A stretch of 64,000 nucleotides of DNA from Archangium violaceum Cb vi76 (lineage in GTDB: Bacteria > Myxococcota > Myxococcia > Myxococcales > Myxococcaceae). The first letter of the stretch is position 1. Every line of letters starts with the position of its first letter. The stretch is taken from positions 1 to 64,000 of the forward strand of contig NZ_JPMI01000220.1 of the NCBI RefSeq assembly GCF_000733295.1. The letters run 5' to 3'. The notes beneath the pieces were generated by a model. The model made no database searches and had not been told where the DNA came from. It was given only the letters and a program-made list of their open reading frames with translations. Shown piece by piece: positions 27,515 through 36,525 of the stretch. The position numbers were made by a program, and so were the translations under genes.

Positions 27515-28853
27515 GGAGGCTGCTCCAGTAGTCACGGAGACGTGTGGAATCCGCCAGGCTGGCGGAGATACGATCGAAGGCGTTCAGCGAGACCTGGCAC
27601 TCGAGCTCATCGACGCCATGGAGGTTGGGCGAGCGGGCCATGCAGGTTCCGCCACAGACGGCCAGCCAGATACAATGGCCGCACTTGCCCTTCGTGACAT
27701 CACGTGAGCGGATACGTCGGGCCACCTCGGACTGCCGGGCTTGCGCCAACGACACCCGCGCGAGGTTGCCGAGATTGGAAAGCGGGCCGTGGGGATCAAT
27801 GCAGTCGCATGCCTCGAGCCGGCCATTGGCGGACACCGAGAGGAGATCCCGTGCCGCGCCACAGCGGCGGCGCAAGCACATGTTGCGGCCTGGGCCGAAG
27901 AGGAAGTTCCCGGTGTATTTGAGCACCGGGGAGACCGCAAAACCATCGAACTCCCCGTCGACTACCGCGTCGAACAGGTCATTCCAGGCCTTCACCAGCC
28001 GCGAGGCGTCCAGGGAGAGCTCCTGCCTGCGTCCCCTCCCGATGGGCTGGAACAGCGACCAGTCCCAGCCCCGCAGGCCGCAGCCCTGGAAGTAGCGCGA
28101 GAGTCCCAGGAGCTCCTCCTGGTTCACGGCGGTGATGGTCGCCATGGCGGCGGACGCGCGGACGAACTCGGGAAAGCGTTCCAGCGCCTGCTGGAAATCG
28201 CCGTGCGTTGCCGCGCCGTTCTTGCTCACACGGAGCGTGTTCTGACGGGGCGGTCCGTCGAGCGAGAACCCCCAGTGCAGTTGGTGTTCGAGCGAGAACC
28301 GGACGGAGCGCTCGTCGAGCAGGCTGAGGTTGGTCTGCCCCGTGAACTCGATGCGCTTGCCAGCGCGAGCGGCCAGCGCCCTGGCGGAGAGGACGATCTG
28401 TTCGATGCGGTCGAACAGGAGGAAGGGCTCGCCCCCATGGAAGATGACCTGGAGCCCCTGGGGCGCCAGCACGAGCGCCTGCGCGATGGCCTCGAGTGCC
28501 ATGTCCACGCTCAGGTGGGTGGTGGCGTCCTCGGGCTCGAAGTCGTAACAATAGGTACAGGCGTAGTTGCAGGCACTCGTCAGCTTGAGGATGACGGTGT
28601 TCAGATGGCGCGGCTCGGGGCTCGAGCCAGCCCCGATGCCCTGGGCCCGGAGCTCCCCGGCCACCCGTGTCCGCAGGGTCTCGAGCTCTGGCGTCAGGCG
28701 CTCCGCCGGCAGGGCCAGGAGCTTGAGCAGAGGCTCGCTCGAGGCGGGGATGTACGCCGAGCGCCCTGTCTCCCGGTCCATGACGAGGAGCTTCTCCCCC
28801 CTGCGCAGGGCTGACAGGCGTGAGGGCTCGAAGCCTGGCTCGGGTTCACTCAT
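27486..28853 (-). CDS. SPASM-domain radical SAM peptide maturase
   Basis: This 455-residue enzyme has an N-terminal ~85-residue region that may bind the leader peptide. The radical SAM cluster motif CNYACTYC follows (C95, C99, C102), then HGGEPFLL and SLDGP as in anSME/FxsB-type enzymes. A C-terminal SPASM region contains CLRRRCG, CDCIDPHG and CGHCIWLAVCGGTC, ligands for two auxiliary Fe-S clusters. The start overlaps the precursor stop as ATGA, with AAGGAG seven to eight bases upstream, so the two are translationally coupled. The likely role is thioether, C-C or oxidative modification of the 28850 product; the exact chemistry cannot be read. Confidence 0.88.
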   Translation of the reverse strand: MSEPEPGFEPSRLSALRRGEKLLVMDRETGRSAYIPASSEPLLKLLALPAERLTPELETLRTRVAGELRAQGIGAGSSPEPRHLNTVILKLTSACNYACTYCYDFEPEDATTHLSVDMALEAIAQALVLAPQGLQVIFHGGEPFLLFDRIEQIVLSARALAARAGKRIEFTGQTNLSLLDERSVRFSLEHQLHWGFSLDGPPRQNTLRVSKNGAATHGDFQQALERFPEFVRASAAMATITAVNQEELLGLSRYFQGCGLRGWDWSLFQPIGRGRRQELSLDASRLVKAWNDLFDAVVDGEFDGFAVSPVLKYTGNFLFGPGRNMCLRRRCGAARDLLSVSANGRLEACDCIDPHGPLSNLGNLARVSLAQARQSEVARRIRSRDVTKGKCGHCIWLAVCGGTCMARSPNLHGVDELECQVSLNAFDRISASLADSTRLRDYWSSLHARADRGSP

Positions 28854-29263
28854 TTCTTGCGCTCCTTCTTCCTGGCCACGGACGCCCGGCTCCTCTTCTT
28901 CGTCGTGAGCACCGCCTTGACGGACTTCTGCTTCGTGAGGACTTCCGCCGGGATGGGCTGCCGGAAGACCTCGGGATCGATGATGACGTCGTGGCCCAGA
29001 TCCGTGCGATCGCAAGAGCGTGACCAGCCGATCAGGATGCCAATGTCGATTCCCATACGGGCGCTGTTGGTGAGATTGAGCCGGTTGATCCCCAGCAGCG
29101 AGCTGTTCTTGGGAAGGCCCGAGGCCGCCTTCCTGGACATGTCGAGAGCCAGCTTTTCGAGCTCCTCGTTGGACAACTCGGCCAGATTGATGTCTGGCGG
29201 TACCTGGAGGGAAATCTCTCTCACTTCTCTGGGTTCTGCTTTGACCTCATCGTCGCGAGCCAT
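28850..29263 (-). CDS. Putative RiPP precursor peptide
   Basis: This 137-residue protein is the first gene of the radical SAM operon. Residues ~17-48 look like a leader (LQVPPDINLAELSNEELEKL), amphipathic and acidic as in many RiPP leaders. A Gly/Ile/Asn segment follows (~50-80, including GIDIGILIGW), with a single Cys at 84 in WSRSCDR. The tail (~110-137) is strongly basic (TKKRSRAS, ARKKERKK). AGAGGA lies seven bases before the ATG. I do not recognise the family. The precursor call rests on position, size, leader-like sequence and coupling to the maturase; an accessory or DNA-binding protein is the alternative. Confidence 0.55.
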   Translation of the reverse strand: MARDDEVKAEPREVREISLQVPPDINLAELSNEELEKLALDMSRKAASGLPKNSSLLGINRLNLTNSARMGIDIGILIGWSRSCDRTDLGHDVIIDPEVFRQPIPAEVLTKQKSVKAVLTTKKRSRASVARKKERKK

Positions 29264-29633
29264 GGCGGAGTCCTCTGCGCGAGGGGACGTTTCGTTCCAC
29301 CACCCTACCGCCCCGCTTCATGGCGGACCAATTGTCTGGGATTGAAGGTGTTTGGAGCTTGGCTCCAGGCATCACCGGATGTGGAGGGATGGACACTGCC
29401 ATCCGTCCACGGCGTGAACCCGTGCCGCTTCGCGCATGCGCAGGGCCACGACGACGCCCGAGATGGCAGTCATCGCGGCGACCAGCGCGATGGCCGGGCA
29501 GCGGCCCCCTGCGGCGGATGGCCCGGAGCTGACGCGGGGGGGGCTGGAGGCGGTGGGGGAGCTGCGCCGCCCTCTGCTCGCGGGGGGGGACCCCTCCATG
29601 GGCGGCGCCCGCCAGCTTCCGGCGAGTTCCCGT
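29264..29633 (-). promoter_or_regulatory. Promoter region of the RiPP operon; otherwise empty 370-base gap
   Basis: A weak sigma70-like pair on the minus strand, TTGGTC (29331-29326) and TAGGGT (29307-29302) with an 18-base spacer, lies about 40 bases upstream of the precursor start. The rest separates it from the deaminase 3' end and contains no clear hairpin with a T-run. Short open frames here look random. Confidence 0.3.
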
Positions 29634-30995
29634 CTACGAGAACAGATCCTCCTCCTCCTCGGAGGCACTGTCGTATCCGCTCTGGAATGCGTTGCTGGTA
29701 CCGCCCTTCTTGAACTCGAGCTTCTCGTCCTTGAGGTCCTTTCGCGTCTGCTTCTTCTTCTTCGCTCCTTGCGTCAGATAGAGCGACCGGTACATGGTCG
29801 GTGTGACCTCGTCGACGATCTGATCGTGCAGCCACTGCATCACCTCGACGGAATCCTCGTCCTCTCTCTTGATACGCATGGAGACGATCCTGTCGAGCCC
29901 CGTGAGCGACGGAGCCCAGAAACCTCCGGGGTTCGGGTTGAACTGGATATTGAGCCCCATGCGATCGCGCGCGTACCGCAAGACGAGGCTACAGCCCGCG
30001 CACGGGCGCTTCTTGCCGTAGACGTGGGCCAGCCCCCGGTGCGCGGAGAGGTAGAGGCCGAGGACCAGCTTCTGCTCCGCGTGCATGCCGTCGCCGCCAC
30101 CGGTGACGAAGAGGATCTTTCCTTCGTTGCTTTCGTCGTCGAAAGCCTCCCGGCATGACTCCTCTTTCGAGATGTCGAGCGTCCCGAAGAAGGAGTCCTC
30201 TCGGGTCAGGATTCCCATGAGCACGTTCACCGCGTCATCACCCAGGAGCTCGAGTCCCTCGAATACGTTCGTGAAGTGCAGGGTGTTGCCCTGGCTGCGG
30301 TCGTCGTTCTTGTGTGTCTCTTGCAGCAGGCTGAAGAGCGGATTGATGGGGCTGGAGTTCGACGACTTCCGCTTCTTCGCGCGGCGCAGCTCGCTCTCGA
30401 CCGCGTCGCGCAGGTATCTCACGAGCTCTCTCAGCGACCCATCCTTGTTGGCCGCGACGACGATGCGATCGTTCACGTGCATCGACTGCACCTCGTCCTC
30501 CTTGTCCTGGCAGAGGCCGAGCTTGACGAACCAGAAGATCTGCGCGCTCAGCCAGCGGAGCACCTGCGCGTGGCGCCGGTCCTGGAAGTCTTGTGCCCCG
30601 CGCAGGACGATGTTCTTCGACCAGAACCCGCTGCGCTCCTTCAGGTTCGACTCGAGGGTCACCGACCGGAACCTCCTGGCCACGCGCTCCTTGTCGTACC
30701 GGCGCTTCTTGACGTCCTTGTTGCGCTCCTCCTGCTCCTCGTCGCTGGGGTCCTCGCGCTTGCGCTTGTTCAGGCCCTCCTTCTCGCTGTTGTCGAGGAG
30801 CCCGAGCGTTTGCGGCTTCTTCTTCGTGGGTGCGACGAGCTGCTTGACCTTCCAGTCGGGCTCGTGCCGCCGGCACTCGCAGCGATTCGGCTCGCTCTTC
30901 TGGTGCAACCGGCAGGCGCCGGTCCCGTAGCCGCACCCCTGGCACTTATACGAGAATGCTGCCTCGTTCTTGCACTGCTTGACGTGGCACCTCAT
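29634..30995 (-). CDS. Zinc-finger and deaminase-fold protein (toxin-like)
   Basis: This 453-residue protein starts with a dense zinc-binding module: C3, C8, C18, C21, C28, H31, C39, C41 and H44, a spacing reminiscent of AN1/B-box fingers. Residues ~75-110 are strongly basic and bipartite (NKRKRED, then KKRRYDKERVARR), like a nuclear localisation signal. The C-terminal half carries a zinc deaminase signature: HAE (305-307) and PCAGC (331-335), with flanking segments typical of toxin-type nucleotide/nucleic-acid deaminases. The tail is acidic. No signal peptide or export domain. GGAGGAG lies six bases before the ATG. It could be a cytosine/adenosine deaminase acting on nucleic acid; target and delivery are unknown. 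Confidence 0.7.
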   Translation of the reverse strand: MRCHVKQCKNEAAFSYKCQGCGYGTGACRLHQKSEPNRCECRRHEPDWKVKQLVAPTKKKPQTLGLLDNSEKEGLNKRKREDPSDEEQEERNKDVKKRRYDKERVARRFRSVTLESNLKERSGFWSKNIVLRGAQDFQDRRHAQVLRWLSAQIFWFVKLGLCQDKEDEVQSMHVNDRIVVAANKDGSLRELVRYLRDAVESELRRAKKRKSSNSSPINPLFSLLQETHKNDDRSQGNTLHFTNVFEGLELLGDDAVNVLMGILTREDSFFGTLDISKEESCREAFDDESNEGKILFVTGGGDGMHAEQKLVLGLYLSAHRGLAHVYGKKRPCAGCSLVLRYARDRMGLNIQFNPNPGGFWAPSLTGLDRIVSMRIKREDEDSVEVMQWLHDQIVDEVTPTMYRSLYLTQGAKKKKQTRKDLKDEKLEFKKGGTSNAFQSGYDSASEEEEDLFS

Positions 30996-31177
30996 CGCAG
31001 CTCCTCCACGGTGGTGGCTCGGAAGAATACACCGGCTCGAATCGGCGACAGGGAGCCGATGGTAGGGATGTGCAGCTTCAACCGAGGACGGTGAACCCTC
31101 AGCGGGTGCTGTTCATCCGCGCAGGGTCTCTGCTCAGCTCGAGGGCGGGAGGGACCCCTCCGGGCCCGGTCTCGCCC

Positions 31178-31202
31178 AACTTGTCCAACAGTCGGACAAG
31201 TT
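31178..31202. repeat. Perfect inverted repeat upstream of the deaminase gene
   Basis: AACTTGTCC (31178-31186) and GGACAAGTT (31194-31202) are exact complements separated by seven bases. It lies in a 305-base gap with no gene (30996-31300), about 180 bases upstream of the deaminase start and 99 bases after the membrane protein's stop. No T-run follows on either strand, so an operator or recombination site is more likely than a terminator. Confidence 0.6.
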
Positions 31203-31300
31203 CGTGAAGAGCGCGCCCGGGAGGCGGGCCGCACTCGAGGCAGTGACTTGCGTCGACGGTGCGGACAGTCCCACCCCTGAAAGCACTGTGTTCCGCTGGC

Positions 31301-32104
31301 TCAGCGCAGCAGCGCGAGCGTGATGGGCGGCAGCGCCAGCACGGCCACGAACAGACCGCCCCACACGAGCGCCTGCTGGTTGCGCGCGCCATCCAGCGCG
31401 TCCATCACGCGCTCGTCGAGCTTCTCCTCGGCGAGCTCCTCGAGCCTCTCGAACGTCAGCTCCACGGCGTTCCGGTCGCGGCTCTCCTCGCCGATGAGCT
31501 CGATGAGCTTCGTCTCGATGTGGAGGCACACCTTGAGCTTGAGGCGCCGGAAGATGGAGCGGGAGAAGCCGCCGAGGCCCGACTCGTCATCATCGCTCGT
31601 GGCGTACGCGGTGATGGCGCGGCTCAGCACGTCCCGCAGCTTCTGGATGGGCAGGGGCTTGCGGAGAAGCTCCGGCGTGTTCACGCCCTCCACGAGGCCC
31701 TCGGCCCGCTCGAAGACGCGCGCGACGATGCGCTGGCAGAGCTTGTGCTTCCGCACGAGGTTCATCGCCACGCGGCCAATGCCGCGCCACAACCCCGCGG
31801 TCCCCAGCCCGATGGCCCCCGCCGCCATGTAGACGAGCAGCAGGCCGTAGACGAGCACCCCCCAGTTCTCCGACGGGTGGTTGAGCAGGCCGGTGCCCTT
31901 CTCGACGAAGAAGGCCACGATTCCGAGCACGAAGCCGGCGGCGCCGAGCCCGAGCGCCCGGGAGCCGACGGTGGCCGCGGCCGAGGCGATGGCGCCGGTG
32001 ATGGGACCCATGTCCCTCAACGAGCGACGCGGCGCGGCGGCGGCGGCCCTGCGGCGCGTGTCCGAGTACTCGAGCTGCTCGTTCTGGATGGGTGCGTTGC
32101 TCAC
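31301..32104 (-). CDS. Three-TM membrane protein of unknown function
   Basis: This 267-residue protein has a cytosolic Arg/Ala-rich N-terminus, two TM segments (~55-75 and ~83-110), a long soluble helical domain (~115-235) with many charged residues, and a C-terminal TM helix (GLFVAVLALPPITLALL). GTG 32104 has GGGGGAGA six bases upstream; a GTG at 32146 lacks a ribosome site. It is on the same strand as the deaminase gene, 305 bases upstream, so it may or may not be a partner. No family recognised. It is divergent from the patatin gene. Confidence 0.72.
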   Translation of the reverse strand: MSNAPIQNEQLEYSDTRRRAAAAAPRRSLRDMGPITGAIASAAATVGSRALGLGAAGFVLGIVAFFVEKGTGLLNHPSENWGVLVYGLLLVYMAAGAIGLGTAGLWRGIGRVAMNLVRKHKLCQRIVARVFERAEGLVEGVNTPELLRKPLPIQKLRDVLSRAITAYATSDDDESGLGGFSRSIFRRLKLKVCLHIETKLIELIGEESRDRNAVELTFERLEELAEEKLDERVMDALDGARNQQALVWGGLFVAVLALPPITLALLR

Positions 32105-32300
32105 CGTTTCTCCCCCTGGGATACCGACGTCGAAAGAGGGCGCCACGATAGGTCGGTGTGTGCCGGGCGCTCAACGTCCCCCTGGCGGTCCGATGGGACT
32201 TCCACGGTCATGCGGTCCGGGCTGTGGGCTGCTGTAGGCAGGAGCGCCCTCGCTGTCACGTGGCATCCGCCGTAGACTCTCTCCCAGAGAGGTGATCGCC

Positions 32301-33587
32301 ATGAAGTCCGGACTGAAGACGGGTCTGGTTCTCGGGGGAGGGGCCGCGCGAGGGGCCTATGAGGCCGGAGTTCTCTCCTACCTGCGCGAGGAGCTGGAGC
32401 CGGAGCTTGGCCGGCCGCTGAGGCTGGACATCCTCGCGGGCACGTCGGTGGGAGCCATCCACGCCTGCTACCTCGCCGCGACGAGCGACCAGCCAGCCTT
32501 GCAGGGCCGGGGCATGCGGGCGCACTGGACGGGCATGAAGGTGGAGGAGGTGCTCCGGGTGGGCGTGGGAGACGTCTTCCGGGTGCTGCGCGAGGCGCTC
32601 GGCAAACCGGCGCCCCATCCGCGAGATCTCCAGTACGGCGGGCTGGTGGATCCCCGCGGGCTGCGGGCCATCGTGAGCCGGGGCATTCCCTGGCTGGGGA
32701 TCGCCCGCAACATGCGCAGGGGCCATATCGACGCGCTCGCGGTGAGCGCCACCCACGTGGGCAGCGGACGGGCCTCGGTGTTCGTCCAGCGGCGCGAGGG
32801 CGGAATCCCCACGTGGGGCAATGATCCCTCGTACCAGGCGGAGGCCACGCGCATCACCCCGCACCATGCCCTGGCCTCGGCGGCCATCCCGGTCGTCTTC
32901 CCGGCGGTACGCCTGCGCGGCGGGCTGCACGTGGATGGAGGGCTGCGGCTCAACGTCCCCATGAGCCCGGCGCTGCGGCTGGGAGCGCAGCGGGTGATCG
33001 TCATCTCGCTGCGGCACGAGGCCCTGCGCGCCCGGAAGGCCATCGGCACGCAGGAGAGCACCGAGCAGGAGCGCGAGCAGGCCCTGGCGACCGCGCCCTT
33101 CCTCGCGGGCAAGATGCTCAACACGCTGATGATGGACCGCACGGACCAGGATCTCGGCCGGCTGCGGCGGCTCAACGCCATCCTCGAGGCGGGGACGGTG
33201 GCCTACGGGCCAGACTTCGCGCGGACGCTCAGCGGCGTGCTGGGACACCACCGCAGCCAGCCCCTGCGCTACGTGCGGGAGCTGCTGGTGCGGCCCTCGA
33301 AGGACATCGGCGCGCTGGCCGCCGAGTACGTCCGCACGCCCGACTTCCGCCGCCGCAGCAACGGCCTGGCGCACAAGGCGATCCTCCGGCTGGTGGATCG
33401 GGATGCCGCGCACGAGGCGGACCTGGCCTCGTACCTGCTCTTCGACGGTGGCTTCGCGGACATCCTCATCGACCTGGGCCGGCAGGATGCCCGGGCGCTG
33501 CGCGACGAGTGGCTGCGCTTCTGGTCGGACGAGCCGCAGACCGTGGCGGAGCGGGCCACGCACCCTCCCGCGGCGAGCGCCGCCTGA
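32301..33587 (+). CDS. Patatin-like phospholipase
   Basis: This 428-residue protein has the complete patatin catalytic set: oxyanion loop GGGAARGA near the N-terminus, nucleophile elbow GTSVG (Ser ~47) and DGG (HVDGGL) as the Asp of the Ser-Asp dyad. No signal peptide, so it probably acts on cytosolic-face lipids, or is exported by another route. The C-terminal ~170 residues are helical and Arg-rich with no known domain. GAGAGG lies upstream of ATG 32301. It converges on the TonB-receptor gene. Substrate lipid unknown. Confidence 0.9.
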   Translation: MKSGLKTGLVLGGGAARGAYEAGVLSYLREELEPELGRPLRLDILAGTSVGAIHACYLAATSDQPALQGRGMRAHWTGMKVEEVLRVGVGDVFRVLREALGKPAPHPRDLQYGGLVDPRGLRAIVSRGIPWLGIARNMRRGHIDALAVSATHVGSGRASVFVQRREGGIPTWGNDPSYQAEATRITPHHALASAAIPVVFPAVRLRGGLHVDGGLRLNVPMSPALRLGAQRVIVISLRHEALRARKAIGTQESTEQEREQALATAPFLAGKMLNTLMMDRTDQDLGRLRRLNAILEAGTVAYGPDFARTLSGVLGHHRSQPLRYVRELLVRPSKDIGALAAEYVRTPDFRRRSNGLAHKAILRLVDRDAAHEADLASYLLFDGGFADILIDLGRQDARALRDEWLRFWSDEPQTVAERATHPPAASAA

Positions 33588-33610
33588 GTCCCTGGTGCCG
33601 CTCGACCGGC

Positions 33611-36478
33611 TCAGAAGGTGTAGCGCAGGCCGATGCGCACCTGCCTGGGTGCCTGGTACTGGATGGGCTTCTTGAACTCCGGGTTGGCCGCGGTAAGGGG
33701 CCGGCCGTCGACGGTACGGACCCTGTCCGGGGTGAGCTGGCCTGCCTCCACCTCTGTTTCGAGCGGCAGCACGTTGGCGTAGGTGTAGTGCTCGTTCACG
33801 CGCGTCACCTCCTGGAAGTTGAACAGGTTGAAGGCCTCCAGGTGGAGGGACACCTCCTTGTTCCTGGCGACCCGGTAGCTCACCCCGAGGCGGGGGTCGA
33901 TGCTGTGGACCCACGGAGTGCGCTCTCCGGTGGAGCCGCGCGGCAGGATGAAGGTCTCACCCATGCCGGCGCGTGGGTGGCCGCCCAGGTAGTTGATGGG
34001 GGTGCCCGACTGGCCCCGATAGGACAGGCCGAGGCTGGCGGACAACTTCGGGGTGAGCTCGAACTCCTTGGCACCGAAGACCCTGACGGTGTGCGTGCGG
34101 TCGTTCGGCAGCGGACCCGAGCGGTTCGTCTGCTGGGATGCGAAGTGGATGTCGGACCGGAGCGTCGGCTCACCCCAGCCGGCGATGGGCCGGAAGCTGC
34201 CCGCATGGTTTCCGTGCAGGCGCGACCAGGTGTAGCTCGCCTGGGCCCTCCAGCCCTGGGAGTAGAAGAGCTGGTTCAGCGCCACCGTCACCGCATCATA
34301 GGTGCGCTCCGCCTTCTGGAAGTCGCTGGCGATTCCCAGGCCGGGGTTGCCCAGGAAGCTGGGGCCGAGGTCATCGCCGCTGTCCAGGTTCTCGACGACC
34401 GCATCCAGCGCGCGGTGGGTATAGGTGGCGAGCACCCAGGTTCCTGGCAGGAACTCATATTCCGCGCCCGCGACGAGCTCGCTGGACGATGGGGGAACGA
34501 GACCGGGGTCCACGGGCTCGTCATCCGAGGAGGAAGGGAAGACCCCATTCAGCAGCGCGAGCGGCATCTGGCCGCGGTACTTCGCGTAGTGGGTGAAGAG
34601 TCTCATCTGGCCACTGTTCAGCGGATCCACCACCAGCCCCACGCGCGGCGAGAACTGCTGGCCCAGCGCGAAGGTCCGGGGGTTCTCGAACGTGTGCAAC
34701 CACTGCGCGTCGTAGCGGACTCCCGCGTTCACCGTGAACCTGCGGGCGAAGGTCCAACTGTCCCGCACGAAGCCGCCAAGGGTGTCGCGGTCGTACCGGG
34801 CCGTCTGGTTGGAATCGTACCCCGCGCCGTTCCAGTAGCGGCTTCGGGTCCGCTCGTAGGACAGGAGTTCCGCGTCCAGGCCGGCCTTCACCACGTGGTT
34901 GCCGAGGAGCTCCGTCATCCAGGTGGCCTGGGCGTTGGCCTGATAGCGGTCCACCTTGTCGAGGGACATGAGATCCTCGCCACCCAACTCGTAGTACTGG
35001 ACGGGACATCTCTCGAGCTGCTCGGCCACGTCGGCGCCGCAGTAACCCGCCACGTCCGGCATGGAGGGCTCGTAGGCCGTCACGGGACTCCTCGTCGGGT
35101 ACATCGCGCTGGAGAGCCCCGTGGGGTAGGGCGTGCTGGAGGCCGTCTGGCGGGACCAGCCGAGGTTGGCGTCGACGAGCAGCCGATGGTCCATGAACGA
35201 GCCGTTGTACTCGAGGGCGGCCGTCGTGAAGTTGCCGTCGAGCTGTCGATGGACCAGGGACGTGGGCCTGGCGTTGATGAACTCCCGGACGCCGCCGGTC
35301 AGCGGGTCCACGGTGAGCGAGTCCTCTCCACCCGAGCGGGAGGGCGTGGTGATGACCGACAGCGACATGTAGTGCCGGGGGTTGATCAGCCAGGTCAGCT
35401 TGCCCATCGCCTGGAGGCCGCGCTCCTCGGCGCGGAAGAAGTGCGAGGTGCCGGGAATCGGCGTGCTGACGAGGGCTCCATCCGGGCCGGGGCCGCGGGC
35501 GCTGAGGGCGCGCATGTGCTCCACGCGGGTGAGCGCCGGTGCCACGCCGGCGAAGAACCACAACCGGTCCTTCAGGATGGGACCTCCCAGGGTGGCCCCC
35601 ACATCACCCTGGAGACCGAGCGTGTTCTGCCCGGTGATGGTCCAGGTGGGCCCGGAGGCGGGCGTGGGCGTGCCCCCCAGGAAACCCGGAACCCAGTTGC
35701 CGAAGACCGAGCCGTGGAATTCGTTGGAGCCCGTCCGGGTCGTTGCCTGGATGATGCCTCCGGTGGCGCGGCCGTGCTCCGCCATGGCTCCTCCGGTGAT
35801 GAGCGAGACGTCCTGGAGGAACTCGACACTCAGCGGCAGGGCGTTGACGCCCAGGAGCGGATCCGTGGTGGAGAGACCGTCCACCAGGTACGCGTTCTCG
35901 AAGGGAGAGGCCCCGTTGATGGACACGCCGTACGCCTCGCTCCGCGCACCCGGGGCCAGCTCGACGAGACCCTCGAAGGTGCGTGCCGCGCCCCGCTTGT
36001 CCATCGGCCGGTTCAGCGCGAGGCGTTGCGTGAAGTCCTGGTCGACGTTCCTTCCCGTGCTCGAGGAGCCCACATCGACGGCAGGAGACCCGCAGCCCAG
36101 CACGGTCGGGTCCTCCATAGGATCGGTGGCCAGTGCCATCGTCACCCGGACGGTCCGATCCGGGCGAAGCAGGATGTCCGTCCGTGAGAACGGCTTGAAC
36201 GCCTCCTTGTAGAAGTGCAGGGTGTAGATGCCCGGTGGGAGCTCGGGGATGCTGAACTGGCCCTGTGCGTCCGTGACGACGGCCCGCTCGCCCTGCATGC
36301 CGGGGGTGGTCGCGACCACGACCACATCCAAGACCGGCTCGTTCGTCTCGGCGTTGCTCACCGTCCCGATGATGGCGGAGTCCGCACGGGCCGCTGTCGC
36401 GAAGCACAGGCTCACGGCGACGAGTGCTCCAGTCATCCGGAGCAGCCGTCCCAGGCGCACGTCAGGCATTCCCCTCAT
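33611..36478 (-). CDS. Oar-like TonB-dependent outer-membrane receptor
   Basis: This protein has about 955 residues. The signal peptide (LLRMTGALVAVSL, cleavage after ATAARA) is followed by a carboxypeptidase-regulatory-like beta domain (~35-120), then a plug (EFLQDVSLITGGAMAEHGRA) and a beta barrel ending in the outer-membrane signature RIGLRYTF with terminal Phe. This matches the Oar family, whose member in Myxococcus xanthus is needed for development, and newer work links Oar-type proteins to protease transport; the cargo here is unknown. I chose ATG 36478 over later starts (36469, 36436). Length is normal for the family. Confidence 0.9.
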   Translation of the reverse strand: MRGMPDVRLGRLLRMTGALVAVSLCFATAARADSAIIGTVSNAETNEPVLDVVVVATTPGMQGERAVVTDAQGQFSIPELPPGIYTLHFYKEAFKPFSRTDILLRPDRTVRVTMALATDPMEDPTVLGCGSPAVDVGSSSTGRNVDQDFTQRLALNRPMDKRGAARTFEGLVELAPGARSEAYGVSINGASPFENAYLVDGLSTTDPLLGVNALPLSVEFLQDVSLITGGAMAEHGRATGGIIQATTRTGSNEFHGSVFGNWVPGFLGGTPTPASGPTWTITGQNTLGLQGDVGATLGGPILKDRLWFFAGVAPALTRVEHMRALSARGPGPDGALVSTPIPGTSHFFRAEERGLQAMGKLTWLINPRHYMSLSVITTPSRSGGEDSLTVDPLTGGVREFINARPTSLVHRQLDGNFTTAALEYNGSFMDHRLLVDANLGWSRQTASSTPYPTGLSSAMYPTRSPVTAYEPSMPDVAGYCGADVAEQLERCPVQYYELGGEDLMSLDKVDRYQANAQATWMTELLGNHVVKAGLDAELLSYERTRSRYWNGAGYDSNQTARYDRDTLGGFVRDSWTFARRFTVNAGVRYDAQWLHTFENPRTFALGQQFSPRVGLVVDPLNSGQMRLFTHYAKYRGQMPLALLNGVFPSSSDDEPVDPGLVPPSSSELVAGAEYEFLPGTWVLATYTHRALDAVVENLDSGDDLGPSFLGNPGLGIASDFQKAERTYDAVTVALNQLFYSQGWRAQASYTWSRLHGNHAGSFRPIAGWGEPTLRSDIHFASQQTNRSGPLPNDRTHTVRVFGAKEFELTPKLSASLGLSYRGQSGTPINYLGGHPRAGMGETFILPRGSTGERTPWVHSIDPRLGVSYRVARNKEVSLHLEAFNLFNFQEVTRVNEHYTYANVLPLETEVEAGQLTPDRVRTVDGRPLTAANPEFKKPIQYQAPRQVRIGLRYTF

Positions 36479-36525
36479 GGATGAGAGGATGCCACGAATC
36501 CGGAGCCCGCCGCTCCTGGTCCTCC

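Noticed and set aside
33509-36187. An 892-codon open frame on the plus strand
   Set aside because: Antisense to the Oar-like receptor; no domain and low-complexity composition.
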